Below the pieces are notes generated by a model, which did no database searches, was not told the origin of the DNA, and worked only from the letters and a program-made list of their open reading frames with translations. The translations under genes and the position numbers were made by a program. From Bathynomus jamesi (lineage: Eukaryota; Arthropoda; Malacostraca; Isopoda; Cirolanidae), in assembly GCA_023014485.1 (NCBI GenBank), contig JAJOZX010008808.1:38501-102500 (forward strand): 64,000 nt of DNA, written 5' to 3'. Position 1 is the stretch's first letter; every line of letters starts with the position of its first letter. Below, piece after piece: positions 55,961 to 64,000 of this stretch.

Positions 55961-55999
55961 TACAAAAAGTGCGTGTGCTCGTGCGTTTACTTCCGTGTA

Positions 56000-56271
56000 C
56001 AGAGGCGTACTTAGCATTTTGCCGTCCCTAGGCAGGGATGAAAGTGCCCGTTTGATAGTGCTAGTTTGCTATTAGAGGTTGCTGTTCTTTTTTTTTTTGA
56101 AACTTATTTGTGAATCCATTTAATTTGTTAGTACTTATAACTTATTTGTTTTCTATTTTTGTTTTCTTTGCACAATTTAGGTTGAAATACGACAAAATTT
56201 GTCGCCCCTCAAAATTTACTGCCCTATGCAGGTGCCTACTCTGTCTATACGTAAATCCGCTTATGTCTCTG
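56000..56271. mobile_element. Non-autonomous hAT-like element
   Basis: Ends cagaggcgtacttagc and the complement of cagagacataagcgg. gccctatgcaggtgcc-type text precedes the right end. No clear 8-bp duplication. Confidence 0.5.
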
Positions 56272-56621
56272 TATTATATACTATATTAATCAATCAATGC
56301 TTAAGACATTTGTAATTATAGCTTCAGTTGAAGTAAGATGAAAATTTTAAAAATTTTCACAGAGAGCCTCATTCCACCCATACTCCCATTTCAGGGTACG
56401 AGCAGCTAGCAATAACATTGCCACTTAAACAGGGGGTCAATGTACTGGTGAAGTTTCCATAGGTAGTTCATCACCACTGAAAGAAATGCTTCGCGTTATT
56501 CCGGTTCAAAGAATATCCAAATCTGGATCTGTTTTAATGCAATTTTCGCCACTTATCAACGTTTAAAACAAATTAACAGATTAAATATAAACCTTACGAT
56601 ATATTTTACTGTTGTACATAC
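56272..56621. other. Non-coding stretch
   Basis: Nothing recognised. Confidence 0.5.
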
Positions 56622-56642
56622 ATACACACACACACACACACA

Positions 56643-56728
<86 letters not shown>
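56622..56728. repeat. (CA)n-(TA)n-(TG)n compound microsatellite, itself an inverted repeat
   Basis: CA units, about 22 TA units, then TG units, so that the whole array can fold on itself. Confidence 0.95.
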
Positions 56729-56729
<1 letters not shown>

Positions 56730-56730
56730 T

Positions 56731-56871
56731 TAGTCAAAGTGTGTGACCAACCATTTCACCATTTCGCGAAATGGCTGTTTCACTTGGTCATTTCGCGAAA
56801 TGACTAAAATCTTCAACCATTACGAAGTTTCAGCCATTACGCGAAATGGCTGGTTACACACTTCGACTGTA
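56731..56871. mobile_element. Foldback MITE with TTTCGCGAAA units
   Basis: Ends tagtcaaagtgtgtgacc and the complement of acagtcgaagtgtgtaacc. The inner part repeats catttcgcgaaatggc and its relatives four times. The target duplication is not resolved. Confidence 0.7.
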
Positions 56872-56885
56872 ATATATATATGTAT

Positions 56886-56920
<35 letters not shown>

Positions 56921-57118
56921 TCGCATATGCATACCATACAACAATGAATTATAAATTTTACGACATGCCAAATTCGATATCGTATGCGAGTGAATGAATA
57001 AAATAAGTAAAATAAATAAAGTAAACTAAAATAAAATAAGGAATAATTCAAAACTTTTATGGTTTCTTATAGAAACTCTTGATAGAAAATGTTGCGCATG
57101 TTTGAGGGGTAATATATA

Positions 57119-58023
57119 CAGGGCGTCCCAAATAAATGTATACACACTTTAAATACTTATAAAGGCAGTGTTTATTAAAATACATTTCATTTTCAAAATG
57201 TAATAGAATCTACATACATTATTTAATTGTTTTGTCAACGCCTGTTTTCAAACTGACGTCCGTTCTGGTCCAGGCACTGCTGATAACGCGAAGCAATGGA
57301 ATCACAAACATCACGAAACATTTCGTTTGGTATTTGTGTGCATTCTCGTTCAATGGCTGCTCTCAATTCAGCGACTGTTGCAGGTTTTATAGCGTAGACT
57401 TTGTCTTTTAAGTATCCCCATAAAAAAAAGTCTAGTGGTGTGAGGTCTGGTGAACGCGGAGGGTATTCTACGAAACCCCTTCGTCCAATCCACATCCACA
57501 TCGTGCCAAGTACCACTCGCAATACTCCACTCTTCGGTCCGGATCATCTTCATTAATAGCATGGACTAATCTTGCATGTAACTTTTCCATTGACAGCGCT
57601 TCAAAATGCGTTGGACAGACGATTCTGAAATTCCTACCTCACGACTCGCTTGCCGCACAGATTTTCTTGGACTTTGGTGATACGTTTCCAGTACTCTTTC
57701 TTGCTTTGTGGGGCTTGTCGATGTCCGTGGTCTTCCGGAACGCTTCTTGTGGACATTCTGAACAGTTCCATCGGCTTCAAACTTATCTCTAATTCGAGTG
57801 ATGGTAAGTCGCGTTGGTGGATCTGTTTGAAACTCCCTCCTAAACTGTATTTGCACTTCAACTGCGTTTTCACACTTCCAGTAGCATTTTAGAATGAATT
57901 TCCTTTGTTCAAAGCTTAGTCTGACTGCCATTATTAATTCTAATGGGTTTAACTTGGAAAGAAAGAAACATCAATTGAGCTATCAGCTGTTAAAGTGTGT
58001 ATACATTTTTTGGGGACGCCCTG
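57119..58023 (-). mobile_element. Deleted Tc1/mariner-type element, copy 1
   Basis: Ends cagggcgtcccaaataaatg and the complement side ccaaaaaatgtatacaca. TA flanks. It is 905 bp and carries a transposase with the catalytic centre deleted. Almost identical to 59822-60719. Confidence 0.9.
57235..57931 (-). pseudogene. Internally deleted transposase, copy 1
   Basis: N-terminal frame 57931-57566 starts [20 protein letters not shown]. It carries two helix-turn-helix regions ([20 protein letters not shown] and [20 protein letters not shown]) with [10 protein letters not shown] between them. The DNA-binding half is intact. The text then jumps to the last catalytic block EYPPRSPDLTPLDFFLWGYL and its tail ending QNGRQFENRR (57522-57235). 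The first two catalytic Asp regions are absent, so the copy is non-autonomous. It could in principle still bind its ends. Confidence 0.85.
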
Positions 58024-58033
58024 TATATATATA

Positions 58034-59515
58034 CAGGGTGTTTGAAAACTTTCTGTACAAATTGTAATGGGGGATAGGCAACACCAAGACAAACCCTTTT
58101 CGTCTATAAGTGTATGTCCGCTGACGTCACCATTCGGTGCGAGAGGGCGCCGCTGCAATTGGCTAAAAGGTGAAGTGGGCTAGACTCGCGCTTGCCGCGG
58201 GCATTCTTAAATCGGACGTAGTACGCGTAACATGGAGCGCTTCACGACTGCTGAGATGGCTGACATGCATATGGTGTATGGGGCTGCCAATGGAAACGGA
58301 AGAGCTGCTGTGAGGTTGTACCGACAGCGCTTCCCAAACAGACGTGTGCGAAACCACCAAACGTTTGCTCATTTTGCATCGGCGACTGCGAGAAACTGGA
58401 ACATTCCATGCAAACATGCATGACACTGGTCGGGAGAGAAACGTGCGCACTCCTGACATGGAAGAAGAAATCCTACGGCGATTTGAGGACAATCCAAGCG
58501 CAAACACGCGAGGTGTTGCACGTATCTTCGGTGTGAACCACGACCTGGTCTGGAGAGTGTTGCACGAGCAGCAGTTACATCCGTTTCATCGTCAGAGAGT
58601 CCAGGTATTACAACCTTGGGATTACCCTCTTCGTGTGGAATTCGCACGCTGGGTTCTGCAGCAGACAGCGGTGCAGCCTAATTTTCCGGCTTATGTGCTG
58701 TTCTCAGATGAGGCCTGTTTCACACGTGAGTGTGTGTTTAACATGCACAATTCTCACGTGTGGGCGCACGCAAATCCACATGCTACACGGGTGCATGCTC
58801 ATCAAGAACGGTTCGCCGTCAATGTTTGGGCGGGTATCGTCCATGGCAAGTTGATTGGGCCGTACCTGCTGCCTGCCCGACTCGACGGGCGGGTTTATCA
58901 GATATTTCTTGAAGAAACGTTGCCGGAACTGCTGGAAGATCTTCCCGTGGCTATTCGTAGACGAATGGGGTTTCAACACGACGGGGCCCCAGCACACTCC
59001 AGCAACGATGTGCGGGATTATCTGAACGCCACTTTTGGGGACCGATGGATAGGCCGGGGTGGGCCCGTAGCCTGGCCACCGAGATCGTCCGATTTAACAT
59101 GCCTCGATTTCTTCCTGTGGGGACACATGAAGAACCTCGTGTACGAGACTCCCATTTACTCAGAAGAAGACCTCGTAGCAAGAATCGCTGTCGCCGCTGG
59201 AACTGTTCCCGAAATGCCGGGAATCTTTCGACGTGTACGTCGGTCAATGCTTCGACGCTGTCGGGCATGCATTGATGCTACCGGTCGCAACTTTCAGCAC
59301 CTTCTTTAAATAAACATGTTACGCGTACTACGTCCGATTTAAGAATGCCCGCTGCAAGCGCGAGTCTAGCCCACTTCACCTTTTAGCCAATTGCAGCGGT
59401 GCCCTCTCGCGCCGAATGGTGACGTCAGCGGACATACACTTATAGACGAAAAGGGTTTGTCTTGGTGTTGCCTATCCCCTATTACAATTTGTACAGAAAG
59501 TTTTCAAACACCCTG
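58034..59515 (+). mobile_element. DD41D mariner-type element with long inverted repeats
   Basis: Ends cagggtgtttgaaaactttc and its complement. The inverted repeats extend about 200 bp on each side up to the gene (complement of the left arm at 59310-59515). TA at 58032-58033 and 59516-59517. It starts only 8 bp (TA units) after copy 1 of the deleted relative. 1482 bp. Confidence 0.95.
58232..59309 (+). pseudogene. DD41D transposase, one frameshift, all catalytic Asp present
   Basis: Start at MERFTTAEMADMHMVYGAAN, 30 bp inside the left inverted repeat. A single frameshift near 58365 joins the N-terminal frame to an open frame running to TAA at 59309. Blocks: RQRFPNRRVRNHQTFAHF; the second helix-turn-helix NTRGVARIFGVNHDLVWRVL; LFSDEACFTRECVFNMHN (first Asp); RMGFQHDGAPAHSSNDV (second); VAWPPRSSDLTCLDFFLWGH (third Asp, 41 residues after the second). 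The end matches the usual C-terminus RCRACIDATGRNFQ. This is one change away from an open gene, the least damaged transposase of the window. Confidence 0.9.
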
Positions 59516-59520
59516 TATAT

Positions 59521-59660
59521 GCGCCTCGGTGGTGTAGTGGTTAGCGTCGCTGACTACGAATCCATCGGCTCCGGGTTCGAGACCCGATGGCAGCCAGCGC
59601 GCAGCAAAACCCAGCTGTTCATCCTTCCACACAATAAAGAAAGTGGTTGGTAGATAAATG
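59521..59660 (+). mobile_element. tRNA-derived SINE
   Basis: Box A tggtgtagtggttagcgtc and box B gggttcgagacccg, spaced as in a tRNA, with a tRNA-like 5' half (59521-59595). A non-tRNA body and the cacaataaagaaag text follow. Pol III transcription is expected from the boxes. Confidence 0.75.
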
Positions 59661-59661
59661 A

Positions 59662-59810
59662 GTACCCTAGGTGGCCTAGTGGTTAAGACGCTGGGCTGCT
59701 GATGGGGCGTGGTTCGGATTCCACGTTAAACTGTAGGTCTAAGGTGGAGTGAAAAGCTTGACCTTCGTCAGAATGAACAATTCGGCCGGAAGCTAACCAA
59801 AGATATATAT
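59662..59810 (+). mobile_element. Second tRNA-derived SINE with LINE-like 3' tail
   Basis: Box A tggcctagtggttaagacgc and box B ggttcggattcc (59673-59735). The 3' part aagcttgaccttcgtcag shares agcttgaccttcrt with the 3' end of LINE family 2 (49430 minus strand and 63810 plus strand). Confidence 0.7.
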
Positions 59811-59821
59811 ATATATATATA

Positions 59822-60719
59822 CAGGGCGTCCCAAAAAAATGTATACACACTTTAAATAATTATAAAGGCAGTGTTTATTAAAATACATTTCATTTTCAAA
59901 ATGTAATAGAATCTACAGACATTATTTAATTGTTTTGTCAACGCCTGTTTTCAAACTGACGTCCGTTCTGGTCCAGGCACTGCTGATAACGCGAAGCAAT
60001 GGAATCGCAAACATCACAAAACATTTCGTTTGGTATTTGTGTGCATTCTCGTTCAATGGCTGCTCTCAATTTGTTGCAGGTTTTATAGCGTAGACTTTGT
60101 CTTTTAAGTATCCCCATAAAAAAAGTCCAGTGGTGTGAGGTCTGGTGAACGCGGAGGGTATTCTACGAAACCCCTTCGTCCAATCCACATCCACATCGTG
60201 CCAAGTACCACTCGCAATACTCCACTCTTCGGTCCGGATCATCTTCATTAATAGCCTGGACTAATCTTGGAATGTAACTTTTCCATTGACAGCGCTTCAA
60301 AATGCGTTGGACAGACGATTCTGAAATTCCTACCTCACGACTCGCTTGCCGCACAGATTTTCTTGGACTTTGGTGATACGTTTCCAGTACTCTTTCTTGC
60401 TTTGTGGGGCTTGTCGATGTCCGTGGTCTTCCGGAACGCTTCTTGTGGACATTCTGAACAGTTCCATCGGCTTCAAACTTATCTCTAATTCGAGTGATGG
60501 TAAGTCGCGTTGGTGGATCTGTTTGAAACTCCCTCCTAAACTGTCTTTGCACTTCAACTGCGTTTTCACACTTCCAGTAGCATTTTAGAATGAATTTCCT
60601 TTGTTCAAAGCTTAGTCTGACTGCCATTATTAATTCTAATGGGTTTAACTTGGAAAGAAAGAAACATCAATTGAGCTATCAGCTGTTAAAGTGTGTATAC
60701 ATTTTTTTGAGACGCCCTG
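59822..60719 (-). mobile_element. Deleted Tc1/mariner-type element, copy 2
   Basis: Same ends and same internal deletion as 57119-58023, 898 bp, with TA flanks. Differences are a handful of substitutions and small indels (for example gcatgtaac against ggaatgtaac). Confidence 0.9.
59940..60627 (-). pseudogene. Internally deleted transposase, copy 2
   Basis: Frame 60627-60163 ([20 protein letters not shown] to [10 protein letters not shown]) is longer than in copy 1. It keeps [20 protein letters not shown], the region just before the deletion. The C-terminal SPDLTPLDFF-type block follows in another frame (60160-59940). It shares the deletion with copy 1, so both derive from one deleted parent. 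Confidence 0.85.
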
Positions 60720-61044
60720 TATATGTGTGTGTGTGTATATATGTTTATAAATTTGTATTTTATAGTTTATGCATGGAACAATGTCTTTGTTTTGCTGTCC
60801 TTTCCTTTCTGTGGTCGTTTGGTGGTTGGTTGTTACGTTTTAAGCCTTTTGTTCACCAGACGGCATTGAGAGGGTGGTAACGCCACCAACCGAGAAACAA
60901 GCACCCATTGAAAGGGTTACTGGGTTGAGCGGTCTCGTCACTGTATGCCATCCTAATTACCGAAGTGTTTGTTGGTTTGTCTACTTTCCTGTAACTGTAT
61001 GTATACCTACTGTAGTTCTTCGCTACGGTATCTTTACATTCTCT
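60720..61044. other. Short TG repeat and non-coding spacer
   Basis: tgtgtgtgtgta text at 60724-60740; nothing else recognised. Confidence 0.5.
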
Positions 61045-61172
61045 CTTTATCAGGTTTCTCCTTTATCCGTTTCTCCTTTATCCGGTTTCTCCTTTATCCG
61101 TTTCTCCTTTATCCGGTTTCTCCTTTATCCGTTTTTCTTTTATCCGGTTTCTCCTTTATCCGGTTTCTTTAT
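61045..61172. repeat. Minisatellite with about 15-bp unit
   Basis: About eight units of tttctcctttatccg / tttctcctttatccgg. Confidence 0.9.
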
Positions 61173-61463
61173 ATATATTTACTGAACTTTTCATTAACTT
61201 GTTTACTCTCTTCCTTTTGACATCTTTGTAAAGCAAAGGAATGAACCAAGGAAAGAATTAACTTAATGGGAGATGATGATGGTTGTGAAATTTTTTTTTT
61301 TTTTTAATCTTAATAAAAATTGATTTTCTTTTGTTTTTACTCTTCCCACGTGATTTTTCCCGTAGAATTCGATATTTCCTGTTATTTTTCATGGATAATA
61401 AGTCTAAATACCTAGATTTTCCAGAAGAACGTTAAAGTGGGACGTACCAAAGTAATTTCAAAT
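61173..61463. other. Non-coding spacer
   Basis: AT-rich, no feature recognised. Confidence 0.5.
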
Positions 61464-61471
61464 ATATACAG

Positions 61472-61678
61472 AAGTGGTTTTTAACCTTTTTAGGCTGCGA
61501 CCGAAATTCTAGTCGCGGGGCTAGCTGGGCGACCCATACCTTTAAACAGTTCATTTGTAATAGATAATAAAATAAATAATTAATAGTAAAATGATTGGGT
61601 CATTAAATTGTCATTTATCACTTATTTATGTTATCCCCAATCAAAATGGCTCGGTGAACCAGGGGTTAAGAACCACTA
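61472..61678. mobile_element. 207-bp non-autonomous hAT element
   Basis: Ends aagtggtttttaacc and the complement of tagtggttcttaacc. The 8-bp duplication atatacag / atatgcag occurs at 61464-61471 and 61679-61686. aggctgcgaccg and gggcgaccc text is typical of this hAT MITE type. Confidence 0.8.
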
Positions 61679-61689
61679 ATATGCAGGAA

Positions 61690-61930
61690 AAACAACCATT
61701 TTTATTTTGAGAAAATTGAAGTAGAAAACTCGTTTAACTCTAAAACATATTTCTTTTCCTGACATGTTTCATGCTTCAAGAATATATCCTTTATGGGTGT
61801 TTCCATTCAACTATACAGGATATATTCTAGAAGTATGAAACACGTTATGCCCAAATTCATGGGTAAATCGTACGAAAAGAAAAATGTTTAGAGCTAAAGT
61901 GAATTTTCAATTTCAATTTTCTCTAAATAA
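61690..61930. repeat. Imperfect foldback, about 240 bp
   Basis: Inner arms tcaagaatatatcc and ggatatattctaga; outer arms gtttaactctaaaacat and its near-complement at about 61890. Target duplication not seen. Confidence 0.6.
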
Positions 61931-62127
61931 AAAAAAATTAAAACGAGACTATAAAAAATTACGTAAAACACTTGACATTGAATGTTTTTCAACGTTGCGA
62001 GGAAACTACTAAGTTATACCTTCCTAACAACGTTTACAGGAAAATATGAAAAAGGAAAAATGTTTTGAAGGGAAAAGATGCGGCATGATCACCGTTTTTT
62101 GGGAAATTTCAAGTTGAAAACAAAAGG

Positions 62128-62364
62128 CCGGCCGTGTATAAAGTAACGCGAGTGAAGAGACTAATCCATTTGAACTGGTTTAAACTAGTTTCAACTTGTT
62201 TTTTAACTCTTAAAAACATTTTCAACACCTCTTATAAACCTTACTATCGAATATACAGTTGTTATAAAGTACGTGTAATAAATATTGCTCGTCCATGTTC
62301 ACTCGCGTTAATATAATTCAAATCGGATTTGTCGCTTCACTCGCCTTACTTTATACAAACCCGG
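62128..62364. mobile_element. Foldback MITE, about 235 bp
   Basis: tgtataaagtaacgcgagtg on the left and its near-complement cactcgccttactttatac on the right. Arms of about 45 bp. Target duplication unresolved. Confidence 0.65.
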
Positions 62365-62461
62365 TATCTGCGAACACCAGCTTTATTTAGGAAAAGTGTT
62401 TTACGAGGTTTTAAGTATATTGTATAAAGATGGTTAGGTGGGGGAGAGGTGTATTCATAAC

Positions 62462-63319
62462 CAGGGCTGTGGAGTCGACACATAAAAAACCGACTCCGAC
62501 TCCGACTCCTCAATTTTTTGTCTATCCGACTCCGACTCCGACTCCGAAGGTATATTAATTCTAAATCTGCTATGATGATAATTACACAAGAGGCATTTCA
62601 TCACCACCACGTGAAGCATCATCATCTGTGGTCATTGTTACGGTAACTTTGTCTGTAGTAAAGAATCTTGTAAGTGGTGCTTGTCGTTCAGTAGATTTCT
62701 GATCTTTTGTTAACTTTGAAGTAGTTGGAAGGTTTTTATTACTATCTTTCTCAATGACAACTTCTAAAATTTTGGGATGGAAACACTGCAAATGTCTTTT
62801 CAAATTTGATGCTCTGGTTGGTGCATTTTTATCAGAGCCAGTAAAACCACTGATTTTTGCTTCACATAATTTTTCATCATCATCATCATCATCTTCTATC
62901 ATACACTGACACACGAAATGTTTCCCATCTGTGGTTATTGTAAAATATTAAAAAACTGCAGACTTTGTTGGAAGTGTCTTTGCCATTGTGAAAGGGGTTT
63001 TAGACTTGAAAGTTAAAAACTTATGAAATTTAGAAAGAACTCGAAATTAAATAAGCATTAAAATAAAAAATATTATCTGAAAAGAAAAAATGAATTAATG
63101 GCATTAGTGTCTGAAATGGAAAACATTGTGTTTATTTTTAAGTGGTTTAACCACCATAGCTGCCAGTGATATCACACACAAAAACATATTTTATTAAAAT
63201 TTATATTGGAGTCGGAGTCGGAGTCGGTACATTTTTACCGACTCCGACTCCGACTCCAGCACCACCAAAATTGCTTCCGACTCCGACTCCGACTCCACGA
63301 CTCCGACTCCACAGCCCTG
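62462..63319 (-). mobile_element. Deleted hAT transposon with (GACTCC)n subterminal repeats
   Basis: Ends cagggctgtggagtcg and its complement. The exact 8-bp duplication ttcataac occurs at 62454-62461 and 63320-63327. Both ends carry arrays of the hexamer gactcc (or ggagtc). Only the first part of a transposase remains on the minus strand. Confidence 0.95.
62582..62940 (-). pseudogene. hAT transposase N-terminus: BED-type zinc finger only
   Basis: FVCQCMIEDDDD ... APTRASNLKRHLQCFHPKIL is a BED finger (C-x-C, then H-x4-H) that binds the transposon ends in hAT transposases. It is followed by a Ser/Thr/Lys-rich linker and LTRFFTTDKVTV, then the frame ends at 62582. The catalytic domain is missing. 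Confidence 0.8.
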
Positions 63320-63327
63320 TTCATAAC

Positions 63328-63731
63328 TTCAAAGGTTTTTATTCAATTAGATTCAAACTTTGTACAAATACTTAACAAATAGACGCAGAAAAACGGTGCA
63401 AATTTCTTTCAAATCGGTTTGTAAGTAAAGATTTGTAAGCAACACCAGCATCTCCGCTTAAGAAGGTTAGTAGTATAGTGGCACCAAATGATATACCGAC
63501 ATCAGGATGTCAATAGGTTAATCTAATAGTAGAAGCAGAGAGACTATTTACTTCTGAGATTAATAACAAAGTCTCAAAGGCAAAAGCTTTCTTTGAACTC
63601 GTACGACATTCATATAAACTTGTTAACTTCTGTCATATTTTATGAATGGCTCAATTTTTCTCATAATTCAAGTCACAAAGTGCATTAATCTTTAAGGATT
63701 TAATAGTTAAAGTTCACGAACTGTTTGTGTT

Positions 63732-63733
<2 letters not shown>
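63328..63733. other. Non-coding spacer
   Basis: No feature recognised. Confidence 0.5.

Positions 63734-63765
<32 letters not shown>
63734..63765. repeat. (CA)n microsatellite
   Basis: About 16 CA units. Confidence 0.95.
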
Positions 63766-63768
<3 letters not shown>

Positions 63769-63769
63769 G

Positions 63770-63851
63770 CTCTCTTGGCTCCATGGAGAGGAGGGGCGAC
63801 AAGCTTGACCTTCATGAAATGAGAAATCATCTCACGGAACATTTGAAAGGC

Positions 63852-63852
<1 letters not shown>
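63770..63852 (+). pseudogene. LINE family 2, 3'-end fragment
   Basis: gacaagcttgaccttcatga and aaatgagaaatc match the 3' end of LINE copy 3 (aacctgacctccttgaaatg, aatgaggaatc). Truncated to the last 80 bp, as is usual for LINE insertions. Confidence 0.7.

Positions 63853-63913
<61 letters not shown>
63853..63913. repeat. (TA)n microsatellite
   Basis: About 30 TA units, directly following the LINE tail. Confidence 0.95.
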
Positions 63914-63918
<5 letters not shown>

Positions 63919-64000
63919 GGTGGGCCGAAAGTCTGGATCCATAGGAAAATATTTACTTTAATACATAAATTACAACAAATGGTAAATACTTAAATGAATA
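63914..64000. mobile_element. Left end of a Tc1/mariner-type element, cut by the window edge
   Basis: cacagggtgggccgaaagtc directly after TA units resembles inverted-repeat starts of this superfamily. The rest lies outside the window. Confidence 0.5.

Noticed and set aside
57650..57892. Plus-strand 80-codon frame, repeated at 60346-60588
   Set aside because: Antisense shadow of the transposase. It is present twice only because the element is present twice.
59521..59595. tRNA gene candidate
   Set aside because: Boxes A and B are present, but the acceptor-stem halves do not pair convincingly and a SINE-like body follows.
61045..61172. CRISPR-like repeat array
   Set aside because: Direct short units without unique spacers; a minisatellite in a eukaryotic context.

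Overview
The window is eukaryotic, intergenic, repeat-rich DNA from an invertebrate animal. The mix of transposon families (I-type LINE with a (TAA)n tail, a second LINE family, BEL/Pao LTR element, Tc1/mariner types, hAT types, Polinton-like DNA polymerase) and the long (TA)n and (CA)n arrays suggest an arthropod, possibly a crustacean. That assignment is inference only. I see no host protein-coding gene, no functional RNA gene, no operon and no CRISPR. Nearly every protein-like reading frame belongs to a transposon, and most are broken.

Region 1 (1-22.8 kb). A decayed family-B DNA polymerase of Polinton/Maverick type starts outside the window. It is split by an 18.1-kb insertion (1462-19594) with a 10-bp target duplication and resumes at 19605-20497. 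Three small unrecognised frames and one short degenerate one follow it (21000-22749). The inserted DNA is an I-clade-like LINE (ORF1 with zinc knuckles, endonuclease, RT, RNase H, (TAA)n tail). It was itself hit by three blocks: transposon A1 (3991-7142), a GC-richer tandem-repeat block carrying transposon B1 (8336-14064), and transposon B2 (14324-18153).

Region 2 (22.8-48 kb). Transposon A3 (23021-25935) is followed by a second nest. A minus-strand LINE copy was hit by a hAT element (27420-29530), which carries a smaller hAT. The LINE copy was also hit by transposon A5 (about 29830-33118), which carries a mariner, and by A6 (44247-47976), which carries a foldback element. A BEL retrotransposon (33120-43647) landed on the very tip of A5 and in turn received A4 (34604-37571).

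Region 3 (48-64 kb). Two further copies of the second LINE lie head to head (49.4-53.0 kb minus, 53.1-55.2 kb plus), each riddled with small elements. A set of short elements follows: tRNA- and 5S-like SINEs, a nearly intact DD41D mariner-type element flanked by two almost identical deleted relatives, hAT deletion derivatives and microsatellites.

The most interesting content is a transposon group seen six times here in two lineages (A1, A3-A6 and B1, B2 if both lineages are counted, seven copies). Its RNase-H-like transposases share D..D..E-like landmarks, the inverted repeats start with TAG, and most target duplications are 8-9 bp and contain a TAC or GTAC core. I could not assign it to a named superfamily.
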